Shown here piece by piece: positions 38,517 to 47,387 of a DNA stretch of 64,000 nucleotides. The position numbers and the translations under genes are program-made. The stretch is from assembly GCF_019924045.1 (NCBI RefSeq), contig NZ_JAHXBN010000007.1:124001-188000 (forward strand), read 5' to 3'. This DNA is from Dyadobacter fermentans (lineage in GTDB: Bacteria > Bacteroidota > Bacteroidia > Cytophagales > Spirosomataceae). A model generated the notes under the pieces. The model was not told where the DNA came from, made no database searches, and saw only the letters and a program-made list of their open reading frames with translations. The stretch's first letter is position 1. Every line of letters starts with the position of its first letter.

Positions 38517-39470
38517 TCAGTTATTTAAGAACGCATTGTTGTCGCCATTCCAACCCGTAACCCGCAGAAACTGCTCCCACGTAAGTGCATTCGGGTCTAT
38601 TTGTCTGCTCCATTGCAGGTCACGGTTTTCACGATAGTATCCGTACTCGAAGGCGTAGGCAACCATCCCTGAAATCTCCCGCACGAGCTCCGCATTGGAC
38701 GCAAATCCCGGGAAATGCGCGAGTAATTCGTCTGTCGAAAATGCGGAACTGTATGCCGCCTTCCGGCCGGTGGCGCGCGTGAATGTGTCCACCATTTCCC
38801 GCGGGGAAATGATATCGCCGATGACCGGCAGCGACTTACCCGCATACATTTCGGGGTTCGATAACAGTGCTAAAACGGCCGGGCCGGTAGCAGTGAGCGG
38901 GTCAACAAACGGTGCACGGAAATTTTCGGGTAAATAAATCGGAAACACGAGCGTATCGTCTTGCAGGGTAGGCATATAGAATTCAATCAGGTTGGTGTAA
39001 AAGAAAGCCATGTAAATGAATGAGCTGACGACCGGCAACGTGCGGATGTAAGCTTCTATGCGCGCTTTGTCGGTGAAATGAGGTGCAAATAATTTGCCGC
39101 CGCTGATTTGATCAACGTTTTCAAGGCTGCTGAAAACGATGTGACGCACGCCTGCATCGACCGCCGCATCAGCCATTTCGCGCCCCAGTTCGAACTCGTA
39201 GCTGGCCGGCGGAGCAATGTTGGGCGTCAGCAGGAAAACTCCCTCCGAGCCGCGGAATGCATCGCGGAACGCGTTTTGATTTCCGGGGGCAAGCGGAATG
39301 CTCACTAACTCCATCCCTTGCGCAGCCAGGCGGAGCGCCTCAGGTGAGTCGATTCTGCGGGTAATGCCACGTACGCGGTAGCGCCCGCTGGTCAATAGCG
39401 TGTGTGCGACGCTGCGGCCCTGTTTGCCCAATACGCCCGTGATGGTTATCAATGGTTTATCCTTGCTCAT
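38517..39470 (-). CDS. NmrA-type NAD(P)-binding protein
   Basis: 317 residues of the atypical SDR NmrA/quinone-oxidoreductase-like group. It has an N-terminal Rossmann strand with the dinucleotide motif ITGVLGKQGRSVA (about 10-22), GVFLLTPN (about 77-84) and HIVFSSLENVD (about 110-120), but no SDR Tyr-x-x-x-Lys catalytic pair. Members act as redox sensors or as NAD(P)H-dependent reductases. It is divergent from an HxlR-type regulator gene 110 bases away, a very common pairing in which the regulator controls the NmrA gene. A -7 element TAGTTTTG lies on its strand at 39516-39523. Confidence 0.88.
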   Translation of the reverse strand: MSKDKPLITITGVLGKQGRSVAHTLLTSGRYRVRGITRRIDSPEALRLAAQGMELVSIPLAPGNQNAFRDAFRGSEGVFLLTPNIAPPASYEFELGREMADAAVDAGVRHIVFSSLENVDQISGGKLFAPHFTDKARIEAYIRTLPVVSSFIYMAFFYTNLIEFYMPTLQDDTLVFPIYLPENFRAPFVDPLTATGPAVLALLSNPEMYAGKSLPVIGDIISPREMVDTFTRATGRKAAYSSAFSTDELLAHFPGFASNAELVREISGMVAYAFEYGYYRENRDLQWSRQIDPNALTWEQFLRVTGWNGDNNAFLNN

Positions 39471-39508
39471 GACTTATTGTGGAGAAAATTTCTAGGACTA
39501 TAAAAATG

Positions 39509-39564
39509 ATAGTTGCAAAACTATTGATAGGTTATTAGCTTCGCAATAACTATCCAAATGGATA
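39509..39564. promoter_or_regulatory. Divergent operator/promoter cluster (NmrA and HxlR genes)
   Basis: Three dyads are packed in 56 bases: ATAGTT-gcaa-AACTAT at 39509-39524; GATAGGTTATT with AATAACTATC at 39526-39554 (one bulged G); and TATCC-aaat-GGATA at 39551-39564. The first overlaps TAGTTTTG (minus, 39516-39523), which fits the TAnnTTTG -7 element of the NmrA gene, about 45 bases from its start. HxlR proteins bind such dyads as dimers, so repression of the NmrA gene is plausible. Confidence 0.5.
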
Positions 39565-39580
39565 GGTATACCAAAATCGA

Positions 39581-40003
39581 ATGGGGATGGGAATCGAATG
39601 TCAGGGGGATTTTATAAAGGTCAATAATGTGGTGTACCCTTGTACGGTCAGCCTGGCGATGGACCTGGTTGGCGGCAAGTGGAAGGTGGTGATCCTTTAT
39701 CATTTAAAGAATGCCGCCAAGCGGTATAGCGAACTCCGAAAGGAGCTGCCCGGTATCACCGAAATGACGCTGAGCCTGCAATTAAAACAGTTGGAGGAAG
39801 ATGGCTTGATTCTCAGGCAGGTTTACGGAGAGAAGCCACCCATTAAGGTGGTGTACAGCCTCACGGAGCTCGGGCAGAGCTTCACGCCGGTGCTGGATGC
39901 CATCCTCGCCTGGGGGAATCAGATCGCTTTGGAAAAGGGTGAGTTTGTATCTCATGCCGCCGCTCCGTCCGAGCGTACTCGGAAAGATCATTCATTGGCA
40001 TGA
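39581..40003 (+). CDS. HxlR family transcriptional regulator
   Basis: 140 residues forming an HxlR winged helix: VVYPCTVSLAMDLVGGKWKVVILYHL (the Cys preceding the helix is the conserved redox/aldehyde-sensing position of this family), RYSELRKELPGITEMTLSLQLKQLEEDGLI as the recognition region, and YSLTELGQSFTPVLDAI as the dimer helix. ATG 39587 is an alternative start. HxlR proteins often sense aldehydes or oxidants and control an adjacent oxidoreductase; here the divergent NmrA gene. The EamA transporter gene follows by 23 bases. Confidence 0.9.
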   Translation: MGMGIECQGDFIKVNNVVYPCTVSLAMDLVGGKWKVVILYHLKNAAKRYSELRKELPGITEMTLSLQLKQLEEDGLILRQVYGEKPPIKVVYSLTELGQSFTPVLDAILAWGNQIALEKGEFVSHAAAPSERTRKDHSLA

Positions 40004-40026
40004 AACAATCATATCGCACATAGCCC

Positions 40027-40878
40027 ATGACCCAGCGCCCCCGATCGCTTTCAGTGCAAATCATTTCACAAGTAGCGTTGTCTATGGCTGCATTTGCGGC
40101 CAATTCGTTGTTGTGCAGGATTGCACTTACCCAAACTGACACAGATCCTGCGGGTTTTACCATGATCCGAATGTTTGCAGGGGCCATAACGCTGGGAACG
40201 ATCGTTCTCCTGCGCAAGGGCACGCTTCGTAGCAGCGGCAGTTGGCCGGGAGCATTCAGCCTCCTGACGTACGCTGTGGCATTTTCTTTTGCTTATGTAA
40301 AATTACCTGCGGGAACCGGGGCGCTGCTCCTCTTCGGGTCTGTACAGGCTACCATGATTATTACCGGATTGTATCAGGGGGAAAATTTCCGCCTGGTGCA
40401 ATGGATCGGCCTGCTCACTGCATTTGGCGGGCTCATTATCCTTGTCGCGCCAGGCATTCACGCGCCCGACCCGCTCAGCGCAGTACTGATGGCCACGGCG
40501 GGAATAGCGTGGGGAATCTATTCGCTTCTTGGAAGAAAGCAAGGCGACCCGCTCACCGCCACAGCTGGCAACTTCCTCAGGGCCGCGCCGTTTTCCCTGT
40601 TGCTTATCCCACTGGCGGGTTCTGTCGATTTGCAGGGAGCCATGTTTGCAGTAGTGTCGGGCGCTATCTCCTCGGGAGTGGGCTATGCGATCTGGTACGG
40701 CATTTTGCCTTCCCTTAGAGCTACTCACGCGGCGTCGGTTCAGCTGACAGTGCCTGTTATTGCTTCTTCGGCAGCGGTTTTAATTTTAGGTGAAAACCTT
40801 ACCTTCAACCTCATGATAGCATCGGTTGCTGTTCTGGGGGGCATTGCGCTGGTCATTCTGGGAAGGAACCGCCGCTGA
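40027..40878 (+). CDS. EamA/DMT family transporter
   Basis: 283 residues with about ten hydrophobic segments, two EamA repeats (about 12-135 and 145-280). Repeat landmarks are ALSMAAFAANSLLCRIAL, GFTMIRMFAGAITLG in the first half and GIAWGIYSLLGRK, SSAAVLILGENLTFNLMIASVAVLGGIAL in the second. Drug/metabolite transporters export amino acids, nucleosides or drugs; the substrate here is unknown. It is likely co-transcribed with the HxlR gene. Confidence 0.88.
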   Translation: MTQRPRSLSVQIISQVALSMAAFAANSLLCRIALTQTDTDPAGFTMIRMFAGAITLGTIVLLRKGTLRSSGSWPGAFSLLTYAVAFSFAYVKLPAGTGALLLFGSVQATMIITGLYQGENFRLVQWIGLLTAFGGLIILVAPGIHAPDPLSAVLMATAGIAWGIYSLLGRKQGDPLTATAGNFLRAAPFSLLLIPLAGSVDLQGAMFAVVSGAISSGVGYAIWYGILPSLRATHAASVQLTVPVIASSAAVLILGENLTFNLMIASVAVLGGIALVILGRNRR

Positions 40879-40925
40879 TCACCCGCCGTTTCATTGCAGA
40901 ATTATTCGCTGTGCAAACGGCTTCG

Positions 40926-41924
40926 CTAGCCAAGCCCTGCCATCGCTTCCTTGTTGTATTTAGTCCGGTATTCCAGCGGGGACAGCCCTGTCAGCCGCCT
41001 GAACAACTCGCGGAACGCTTTCAAATCGGAATAGCCGACTTCGTACATTACTTCATAGATAGTCTTTCTGGTTGTTTCAAATGCCTTCTTGGCCGACTCG
41101 ATTTTGACCCGTTGAGCATATTCCGTAGGTGTATTACCTGTTGCTTTGATAAACCGCCGGTCGAAATTCCTTCTGCCGACCGCAAATCTGGCCGATAGCG
41201 CTTCCGTGGAAATTCGTTCATCCAGCTTGCTTTCGATATAGGCCTGAGCCTGCCGCACAACGTCGTCCCCGTGTAGTTTCTGGCCGCTGAAGATGCTGAA
41301 TGCGGATTGGCTTTGCCTGTCGATCTCTACCTGAAATACTTTGGAGCAGTAAATGGCGGTCTGCCTGTCAAAGTATTTTTCGATCAGGAAAATCACGAGG
41401 TTCAGAAATGAATAGCCTCCACCGTTTGTGTAAATGCCGTGCTCATCGGTGATCAGCATGTCGGTTTGCAGGTCCACATTCGGGAACTGGGCCTTGAAAG
41501 TATCGGCAAACCGCCAGTGCGTCGAGCACTTCCTGCTGTCGAGCAGTCCGGTTGATGCCAACATAAACGCGCCGCTACACATGGAAGCGACTTCGGCACC
41601 CTCTTTGTATTGCTGCACAATCCATTCGGTTAGCAACTTATTTTTTTCCAGGTTCTTGTCGAAACTGTCAGGTACCGCAGGTATCAGGATCAGATCGGTT
41701 TTAGCCAATTGCCGGATGGTTGTATGTGTTCTGATTGTCAGTAATCCGTTGCCGAGGTCTGCCTCCTTGTCCAGTCCCACAATCTCGATCCGGTAAGCCG
41801 GTTTGTGACCCGCGGCAGTATAATAGGCACTGGCCTCGGTAAACATTTGGTTCGCGCCTACAATGCAAGCCACCGTAGACAAGCTTGTTTGCCCGTCAGG
41901 GGCAATGATGCTGATATGTTTCAT
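40926..41924 (-). CDS. GlxA-type AraC family regulator with DJ-1/PfpI domain
   Basis: 332 residues. The N-terminal DJ-1/PfpI-like domain (1-190) has DLILIPAVPDSF and the nucleophile-elbow-like ASMCSGAFMLASTGLLDS with a Cys at the usual position. The C-terminal AraC domain (about 225-325) shows two helix-turn-helices: ISTEALSARFAVGRRNFDRRF and TIYEVMYEVGYSDLKAFRELFRRLTGLSPLEYR. This architecture senses small amides or amines in known members. It is divergent from the SRPBCC gene, which may be its target. Confidence 0.92.
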   Translation of the reverse strand: MKHISIIAPDGQTSLSTVACIVGANQMFTEASAYYTAAGHKPAYRIEIVGLDKEADLGNGLLTIRTHTTIRQLAKTDLILIPAVPDSFDKNLEKNKLLTEWIVQQYKEGAEVASMCSGAFMLASTGLLDSRKCSTHWRFADTFKAQFPNVDLQTDMLITDEHGIYTNGGGYSFLNLVIFLIEKYFDRQTAIYCSKVFQVEIDRQSQSAFSIFSGQKLHGDDVVRQAQAYIESKLDERISTEALSARFAVGRRNFDRRFIKATGNTPTEYAQRVKIESAKKAFETTRKTIYEVMYEVGYSDLKAFRELFRRLTGLSPLEYRTKYNKEAMAGLG

Positions 41925-42016
41925 CGGATTTTTTTAGCAAAGGTACCTGATTTAATTGTCCATATCCACCCGTCAGAATGTCTGAATTCCCCAACCACAG
42001 GGGGGCGGATCACACT

Positions 42017-42024
42017 TACATTTG
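42017..42024 (+). promoter_or_regulatory. -7 promoter element of the SRPBCC gene
   Basis: TACATTTG matches TAnnTTTG and lies 22 bases before the ATG at 42047. It supports that start over the in-frame ATG at 41978, which would be upstream of the promoter. I see no clear -33 element. Confidence 0.5.
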
Positions 42025-42046
42025 TGAACTACTTAAAATAAACAGG

Positions 42047-42490
42047 ATGGAAGGGCAAAACTTCAGTACGACAATTCTGGTGGCGGAGTCACCGGTGGAG
42101 GTGTTTAACGCCGTCAATAAAGTTCAGGCATGGTGGTCGAAAGCGGCGAAAGGGGACAGTGTCCTGCTGCACGACGAATTTATGGTTGATTTCGGCCGGC
42201 ATTGGTGGGCACTCAGAATCATTGAAACGGTGCCTGCTGAAAAAGTTGTGTGGCAGGTTACCGGCAGCTATATGCCCTGGAACGGCAACAAACACGAATG
42301 GACAGGTACAAGTCTTGGTTTTGAAATCTCCCGGGAAGGCGCGCACACCCGATTACAGTTTACCCATTTCGGCCTTGTGCCACGGTTTTCGTGCTTTGCA
42401 GGCTGCTCAAAGGGCTGGACGGGGTATGTTCAGGTCAGCCTGAAAAACCTGATCACTACCGGCATAGGAACGCCTGATTATCCTTATTGA
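42047..42490 (+). CDS. SRPBCC (AHSA1/START-like) domain protein
   Basis: 147 residues from ATG 42047. One SRPBCC helix-grip fold: TTILVAESPVEVFNAVNKVQAWW at the start, a central sheet (KVVWQVTGSYMPW, GTSLGFEISREG, TRLQFTHFGL) and a C-terminal long helix with GWTGYVQVSLKNLITTG. AHSA1-like proteins bind hydrophobic ligands or act as stress-response helpers; in bacteria they often accompany small regulators. The short-chain dehydrogenase-like gene follows at 42573 on the same strand, 82 bases away. Confidence 0.85.
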   Translation: MEGQNFSTTILVAESPVEVFNAVNKVQAWWSKAAKGDSVLLHDEFMVDFGRHWWALRIIETVPAEKVVWQVTGSYMPWNGNKHEWTGTSLGFEISREGAHTRLQFTHFGLVPRFSCFAGCSKGWTGYVQVSLKNLITTGIGTPDYPY

Positions 42491-42572
42491 CGGTTCTTTC
42501 CACAGGGGCATTGGGAATTACTATACGGCATACGACAAATTCATTGACAATCATCAAACCCAGTAAGAAGCT

Positions 42573-43388
42573 ATGTTACTAAGGAACAAGAATGCCGTAA
42601 TTTATGGCGGCGGCGGTGCTATTGGCGGGGCCATAGCAAGCGTATTTGCAAGAGAAGGTGCGAACGTATTCATTTGCGGCCGGACGCAATCGAAACTCGA
42701 TATAGTAGCCGCTGACATCGTTGCAGCGGGTGGGGTGGTCGAAACTGCGTTGGTCGATGCGTTCGACCAGCAAGCTGTGCAGGCGCATGCTGATGCAATT
42801 GTTGCCAAAGCCGGAGGGATCGACATCGCATTCAATGCCGTTAGCGTGATGCACGACCAGGGTACAATGTTGAAAGACCTGGCATGGGAAGATTTTATGG
42901 TACCCGTTGACGGTTTTCTGCGGACGCTTTTTATCACAAGCAAAGCGGTTATCCCGCACATGGGAGGTGAGCGTCCCGGCGTTATACTGACCATCTCCAC
43001 CCCGGGCTCTAAGATGGCCGCGCCAGGCGTGCTGGGTCACTGTGTAGCGTGCGCCGGCACGGAAGCCTTTTCAAGGGTGTTAGCGGCGGAACTTGCGCCG
43101 GAAAACATCCGGGTCGTTTGTATACGGCCGCACGCGATCGCTGACGCGCCTGCGGCGGATTCATATACCAAAGACATTTTCAAAACACAGGCCTCGTACA
43201 AAGAGACGGGCGGCGAACAGACCGTAGCGGAATGGTTGCCCGGATCGCCGATGGCCCAGGGAACCCTGCTAAAACGCCTGCCGACGCTCTCCGAGGTGGC
43301 AGAAACTGCGGCATTTCTGGCTTCGGATCGTGCCGGTGCCATCACCGCGGCCGTTGTGAATCTCTCGTGCGGCGCAATCGTTGATTGA
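42573..43388 (+). CDS. Short-chain dehydrogenase family protein lacking the Tyr/Lys pair
   Basis: 271 residues with a classical SDR layout: a glycine-rich cofactor loop GGGGAIGGAIA (12-22), FNAVSV in place of the usual NNAG, a substrate region with LTISTPGS, and a C-terminal LASDRAGAITAAVVNLSCG. The active-site segment aligns as GHCVACAGTEAF where typical members have Y-x-x-x-K before the EAF helix; here the Tyr position is His156 and the Lys position is Cys160. It may use a different chemistry, bind cofactor without catalysis, or belong to a divergent subgroup. Probably co-transcribed with the SRPBCC gene. Confidence 0.8.
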   Translation: MLLRNKNAVIYGGGGAIGGAIASVFAREGANVFICGRTQSKLDIVAADIVAAGGVVETALVDAFDQQAVQAHADAIVAKAGGIDIAFNAVSVMHDQGTMLKDLAWEDFMVPVDGFLRTLFITSKAVIPHMGGERPGVILTISTPGSKMAAPGVLGHCVACAGTEAFSRVLAAELAPENIRVVCIRPHAIADAPAADSYTKDIFKTQASYKETGGEQTVAEWLPGSPMAQGTLLKRLPTLSEVAETAAFLASDRAGAITAAVVNLSCGAIVD

Positions 43389-43453
43389 TGCCGGCGGATA
43401 GCAAAAACTAGCTACCGGTGGGAAAACGCCTGCTGGTGGTTAGTGCTCTCAGG

Positions 43454-44920
43454 TTAACTTTCTGGCCCGGCCTGCCCTTTGTTGACAAAAAAATGCATTA
43501 GGGAAGCCCTTTCCCTGTCATTTGTGGCCAGCATTCCAATAATGACATACACGGAACCGAGTATCAGGAGTCCTATGCCTAGTGCAAAGTAATTATTGCT
43601 TACGGTAGGGGAAAGGAAATAGGCCGCAGCAAAACTGATCGCAGCAAGCAGAATAGGCTTGCCGATACTACCGAAATATTCCAGAAACTTGGCTTTGCAG
43701 AGCGGATACACAAACAAACCCCACGCGGGAAGCATCACAGCGACCTTGAACAGCGTCAGTCCCCAGGCAACCCCTTCCAGTCCCCAGAAACTGCCTATCC
43801 AAATGCAAAGCGGCATAAATGCCAGCATGCCCACATTCCAGTAGAAGCCCCAGTCGGCCCGACCCCTCGCCAGCAATAAGGCACCGACCGGGTTACCGAT
43901 GCTGTTGCAAAGCGCGGTTACGGCAAGAATTTGCAAGAAAGGTATCGATTCGGTCCAGGCCTCGCCGAAAAACAGAATAATCAACGGTTTGGCGAGTAAG
44001 ATCATTGCGGCGTAAATGGGCGCGTTGGCATAGGTGAGCAGGCGCAGAATCTGAATATAGGCCCGTCTTAGTTTTTCAATATCGTCCTGGATTTTTGCCA
44101 GCACAGGAAATGCGACTTTGGTCACAATCGGGTTAATGATTTGATAGGGTCTGAATGCGAGGGTTTTGGCAATGTTATAGATCCCCAGCGCCTCCATACC
44201 CAGCAATTTTCCGATGAGGAGCGTGTCAAACTGAGAGTTAAAGTAGTTCACCGTTTTTTCGCCCATTTGGAAGAGTCCAAACGAAAAGAAGCCTTCGCTT
44301 TTCAAACTATGCCAGTCAAAATCGAGCCTTGGCCTGAATATTCTCAAGCCGTAAACGATCAGTAGCAAGGTAGAAACGAGGGCCTGGATTAAATTGGCGT
44401 AAACGAGTGCATAAATGCCGTAATGTAAAAATGCCAGGAGTACAGACGCAAAAAAGCCGCTTGTCTTTCCGATTACATCCCGGATTGATAAAGATTTGAA
44501 ATTAAGTTCTTTTACCAGAAGTGTTTCGAATTGCTGGCCAAATGGGATAATCAAATAGGTAGCGGATGTCCACCGGATAATGCTGACCAGCTCGGGGCTG
44601 TGATAAAAATCGGCAATGAATGGGGTACTAATATATAACGTGATATAAATGGCTACGCCCGCAAAAATATTCAGCCAGAACAGCGTATTGATTTGAGCCT
44701 TAGTGACCTTTTGATTGTGAATAATCGCATTTGAAATTCCCATATCCATAAATATCTGGGAAAGTCCGATCACAAAAAGAGCGACCGCCATTAAACCAAA
44801 ATCCGCCTTATCGATAAATCTTGAGAGGACGACAATTTGTAACAGCTGCATCAGAGAAGTTGCCACGGCTGAAAAAGACGTCCATTTTGCCGCTCCAAAT
44901 GCTTTTTGTTTCAGTGACAT
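43454..44920 (-). CDS. MOP-superfamily polysaccharide flippase (Wzx-like, WzxC/TuaB group)
   Basis: 488 residues, about 12-14 hydrophobic helices. The start MSLKQKAFGAAKWTSFSAV and the following VVLSRFIDKADFGLMAV are typical of the Polysacc_synt_3 group. It should flip undecaprenyl-linked oligosaccharide units to the periplasmic face. It is the last gene of a minus-strand run: acetyltransferase, WecE-like, WecF-like, flippase; only 9 bases separate it from the WecF-like stop. In the enterobacterial pathway the equivalent is WzxE, from a different subgroup, so the likeness is functional rather than orthologous. Confidence 0.9.
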   Translation of the reverse strand: MSLKQKAFGAAKWTSFSAVATSLMQLLQIVVLSRFIDKADFGLMAVALFVIGLSQIFMDMGISNAIIHNQKVTKAQINTLFWLNIFAGVAIYITLYISTPFIADFYHSPELVSIIRWTSATYLIIPFGQQFETLLVKELNFKSLSIRDVIGKTSGFFASVLLAFLHYGIYALVYANLIQALVSTLLLIVYGLRIFRPRLDFDWHSLKSEGFFSFGLFQMGEKTVNYFNSQFDTLLIGKLLGMEALGIYNIAKTLAFRPYQIINPIVTKVAFPVLAKIQDDIEKLRRAYIQILRLLTYANAPIYAAMILLAKPLIILFFGEAWTESIPFLQILAVTALCNSIGNPVGALLLARGRADWGFYWNVGMLAFMPLCIWIGSFWGLEGVAWGLTLFKVAVMLPAWGLFVYPLCKAKFLEYFGSIGKPILLAAISFAAAYFLSPTVSNNYFALGIGLLILGSVYVIIGMLATNDRERASLMHFFVNKGQAGPES

Positions 44921-44929
44921 GGAAGATTG

Positions 44930-46099
44930 TTAAATTTCATAAATATTACTGACCAGGTTCTGATAGTCCTGCTCCACTTTTTCCGCGGAGAAAGCTTTTG
45001 CCAGAATCGTTCGATTCGTGATAACCTGGTTTTCAGTTAGTGCGTTCAGGCCATGATGTTGGAAATCATGTTGTAAGTCAAACACATGGATGCCCAGTCT
45101 TTTGAAAAATCGGAAGGCGGGATTAGCTCCCGCCATGTAAACACGTGCTCCCAGCCAAAGCATCGCAATGATATTGCCCATTGCCTGTTGCCGGTAATGG
45201 TAAAAGATGCCGACTCCACACGTTAATAATATGTCAAGGTATTCTTGCTGTGGCATGAAGCCCAACAGTGGAAATGAGCGTGAGCCCCACAGGTGTCCGG
45301 CACTTTGGATGACAGTTTGTTTATAACTGTCGTTATCACCATAAGAAAGCGGAATGTATACCTTTGTATCCTCGTCTAACGACACGTTTTGCAGAAACTG
45401 AATGACGTCGAGGTGGTTGGACTCGGGGGAATTGGAGTTGCCGATCAGTATATTTTTGCCGGCAATTTTCTGGTCCATAAAAGCTTCCCCGACATATTGA
45501 TTCAGATTGAAGAAGGCTGCATCGAAGAACTCACACTTTGTTTCGGGGTATTTCTCTTTATATAGTTCGTAATCTTCCCGGACGTAGGTTACAAAGTAAT
45601 CTACCTTCCGTTGTGCCGATTCGATCAGGTTCCAGACATTCTTTTTTCCGCGGGTTGTGTAAAAAAGAAACCGGAGCGGTTTGTATTTATTTACAGTCCA
45701 GGAAAGGCTTAACCATCGATTTTTTCCGGTCAAATAGGACAGGGTTTCCGGCGCGTACAATACGGGTTCAATTTTCGGCAGCATATACATGTCGTAACCC
45801 CAGACGACCCAATATAACTTCACTTTTTTGCTCATTCCGAGAATAGCGGACGCGAAAAGCGAGCTAACGGAATGAGCTATGATCCCCATGACGCCCGGTG
45901 TGCTGGTTACATGATCGTCTAAATTCTCACGTTCATAAAAAAAATTGCAGGTAAGTTCGGGATTACTGATAAACCGATAACCCTCCTTATCCTTATCCGC
46001 CTTGAACACAAGGTATTTATTCTTACCGGGATTTACTTTCTCGAAATTCTTAATGGTATTGTCACAGAACTTCTCGTCGTGCATCAAGTGCAGTATCAT
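44930..46099 (-). CDS. WecF-like glycosyltransferase (GT56, 4-acetamido-4,6-dideoxygalactose transferase)
   Basis: 389 residues. It starts MILHLMHDEKFCDNTIKNFE and contains WVVWGYDMYM, YVREDYELYKEKYP, GNSNSPESNHLDVIQFL and MLWLGARVYMAG, which match the GT56 family of TDP-Fuc4NAc:lipid II transferases (WecF/RffT). In enterobacteria this enzyme adds Fuc4NAc to complete the common antigen trisaccharide. Its start overlaps the stop of the WecE-like gene by four bases (ATGA at 46096-46099), so the two are translationally coupled. The family call is by motif reading; the acceptor may differ here. Confidence 0.82.
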   Translation of the reverse strand: MILHLMHDEKFCDNTIKNFEKVNPGKNKYLVFKADKDKEGYRFISNPELTCNFFYERENLDDHVTSTPGVMGIIAHSVSSLFASAILGMSKKVKLYWVVWGYDMYMLPKIEPVLYAPETLSYLTGKNRWLSLSWTVNKYKPLRFLFYTTRGKKNVWNLIESAQRKVDYFVTYVREDYELYKEKYPETKCEFFDAAFFNLNQYVGEAFMDQKIAGKNILIGNSNSPESNHLDVIQFLQNVSLDEDTKVYIPLSYGDNDSYKQTVIQSAGHLWGSRSFPLLGFMPQQEYLDILLTCGVGIFYHYRQQAMGNIIAMLWLGARVYMAGANPAFRFFKRLGIHVFDLQHDFQHHGLNALTENQVITNRTILAKAFSAEKVEQDYQNLVSNIYEI

Positions 46100-47235
46100 G
46101 CAGAAAAGCGATTTTGGTAGAAGCCCAGTATCAGGTCAGCAATTTTGAGTACATCTGCTGTTTCCAGTTCGTAGAACAGCGGCAGGCGGACCAGGCAATC
46201 GGCGTAACGGTCGGTTTGCGGCAGGGCCCTTCCGTCATGTTTATCTGCGTAAAATTGTGATTTGTGCAATGATAAATAATGGAAAACAGATAAGATCCCA
46301 TTGTCTTTCAATAGCTGGATCAGGGCGGTCCGTTCATCGAGCGAGTTGCAGACCAGGTAAAACATATGCGCATTGTTGGTTGCGTACGCGGGGATATACG
46401 GCAGCTGCACGCCGTAATGGGCAAGCGTGGCGAGCTTCTCGTGGTAGAGGTCCCAAATTGCCTTTCTTTTGGCCTGAATGTCATCCAGGTGTTCGAGTTG
46501 TGCGAACAGAAATGCCGCTATGATATCCGACGGCAGAAACGACGACCCGATGTCGACCCACGAGTATTTATCGACTTGTCCCCTGAAAAATTGGGACCGG
46601 TTCGTCCCTTTTTCCCTGATGATCTCTGCGCGCTCTATCATGCCGGGCTCATTGACCGCGAGCATGCCGCCTTCGCCTGAAATGATATTCTTGGTTTCAT
46701 GGAACGAAAACCCTCCCAGGTGGCCTATGCGGCCAAGCGGTTGGGAATTGAAGTAGGAATCGATGGCCTGAGCGGCATCTTCAATCACAAACAGGCCGTA
46801 TTTTGCGGCCAACTCCATAATGGGCCCCATGTCGCAGGCAATTCCCGCATAGTGAACCGGCAGGATCACCTTGGTCTTTTGGGTAATCAGCGCTTCAATT
46901 TGCGATACATCCATATTGGGATGATCAGGCAGGCAGTCTACGAACACAATTTTAGCCCCTCTTAGCACGAACGCATTGACGGTCGATACAAAGGTGTAGG
47001 AAGGGGCGATAACCTCGTCGCCTGGCTCGATGTTTACCAGGATAGCGGCCATTTCCAGGGCGTCGGTACAGGAGGTTGTCAGGAGAGATTTCTGAAAGCC
47101 GTACCGTTCTTCAAACCAGGAATGGCACTTTTTTGTGAAAATTCCGTCACCGGAGATTTTGCCGGACAGAACTGCCTGATAAAGGTAATGAGCCTCTTTT
47201 CCTGTCAGATATGGTTTGTTAAATGGAATCATCAT
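46096..47235 (-). CDS. wecE: WecE-like dTDP-4-amino-4,6-dideoxygalactose transaminase
   Basis: 379-residue DegT/DnrJ/EryC1 aminotransferase. The family-typical IPFNKPYLTGKE opens the protein; PLP-binding landmarks are TSCTDALEMAA (about 54-64), Asp153 in IEDAAQ and the Schiff-base Lys182 in SFHETKN. These motifs are those of RffA/WecE, which converts dTDP-4-keto-6-deoxyglucose to dTDP-Fuc4N using glutamate. The dTDP-glucose synthesis genes are not in the window. Coupling to the WecF-like gene supports production and transfer of the same sugar. Two adjacent ATGs make the start uncertain by one codon. Confidence 0.88.
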   Translation of the reverse strand: MMIPFNKPYLTGKEAHYLYQAVLSGKISGDGIFTKKCHSWFEERYGFQKSLLTTSCTDALEMAAILVNIEPGDEVIAPSYTFVSTVNAFVLRGAKIVFVDCLPDHPNMDVSQIEALITQKTKVILPVHYAGIACDMGPIMELAAKYGLFVIEDAAQAIDSYFNSQPLGRIGHLGGFSFHETKNIISGEGGMLAVNEPGMIERAEIIREKGTNRSQFFRGQVDKYSWVDIGSSFLPSDIIAAFLFAQLEHLDDIQAKRKAIWDLYHEKLATLAHYGVQLPYIPAYATNNAHMFYLVCNSLDERTALIQLLKDNGILSVFHYLSLHKSQFYADKHDGRALPQTDRYADCLVRLPLFYELETADVLKIADLILGFYQNRFSA

Positions 47236-47387
47236 AATATGGACTTAAATCCCCGCGAGGCGTTTTTTAAAGTTTGTGGTTTTTGAAATCACCTGCATAT
47301 GCAGTGACGGTGAGGACGGTAAAATCATACTCTGTTCAGATCGGCGAAAAATCGCCAACATGACGCGGAGGCTTATCCGGAGTGGAC

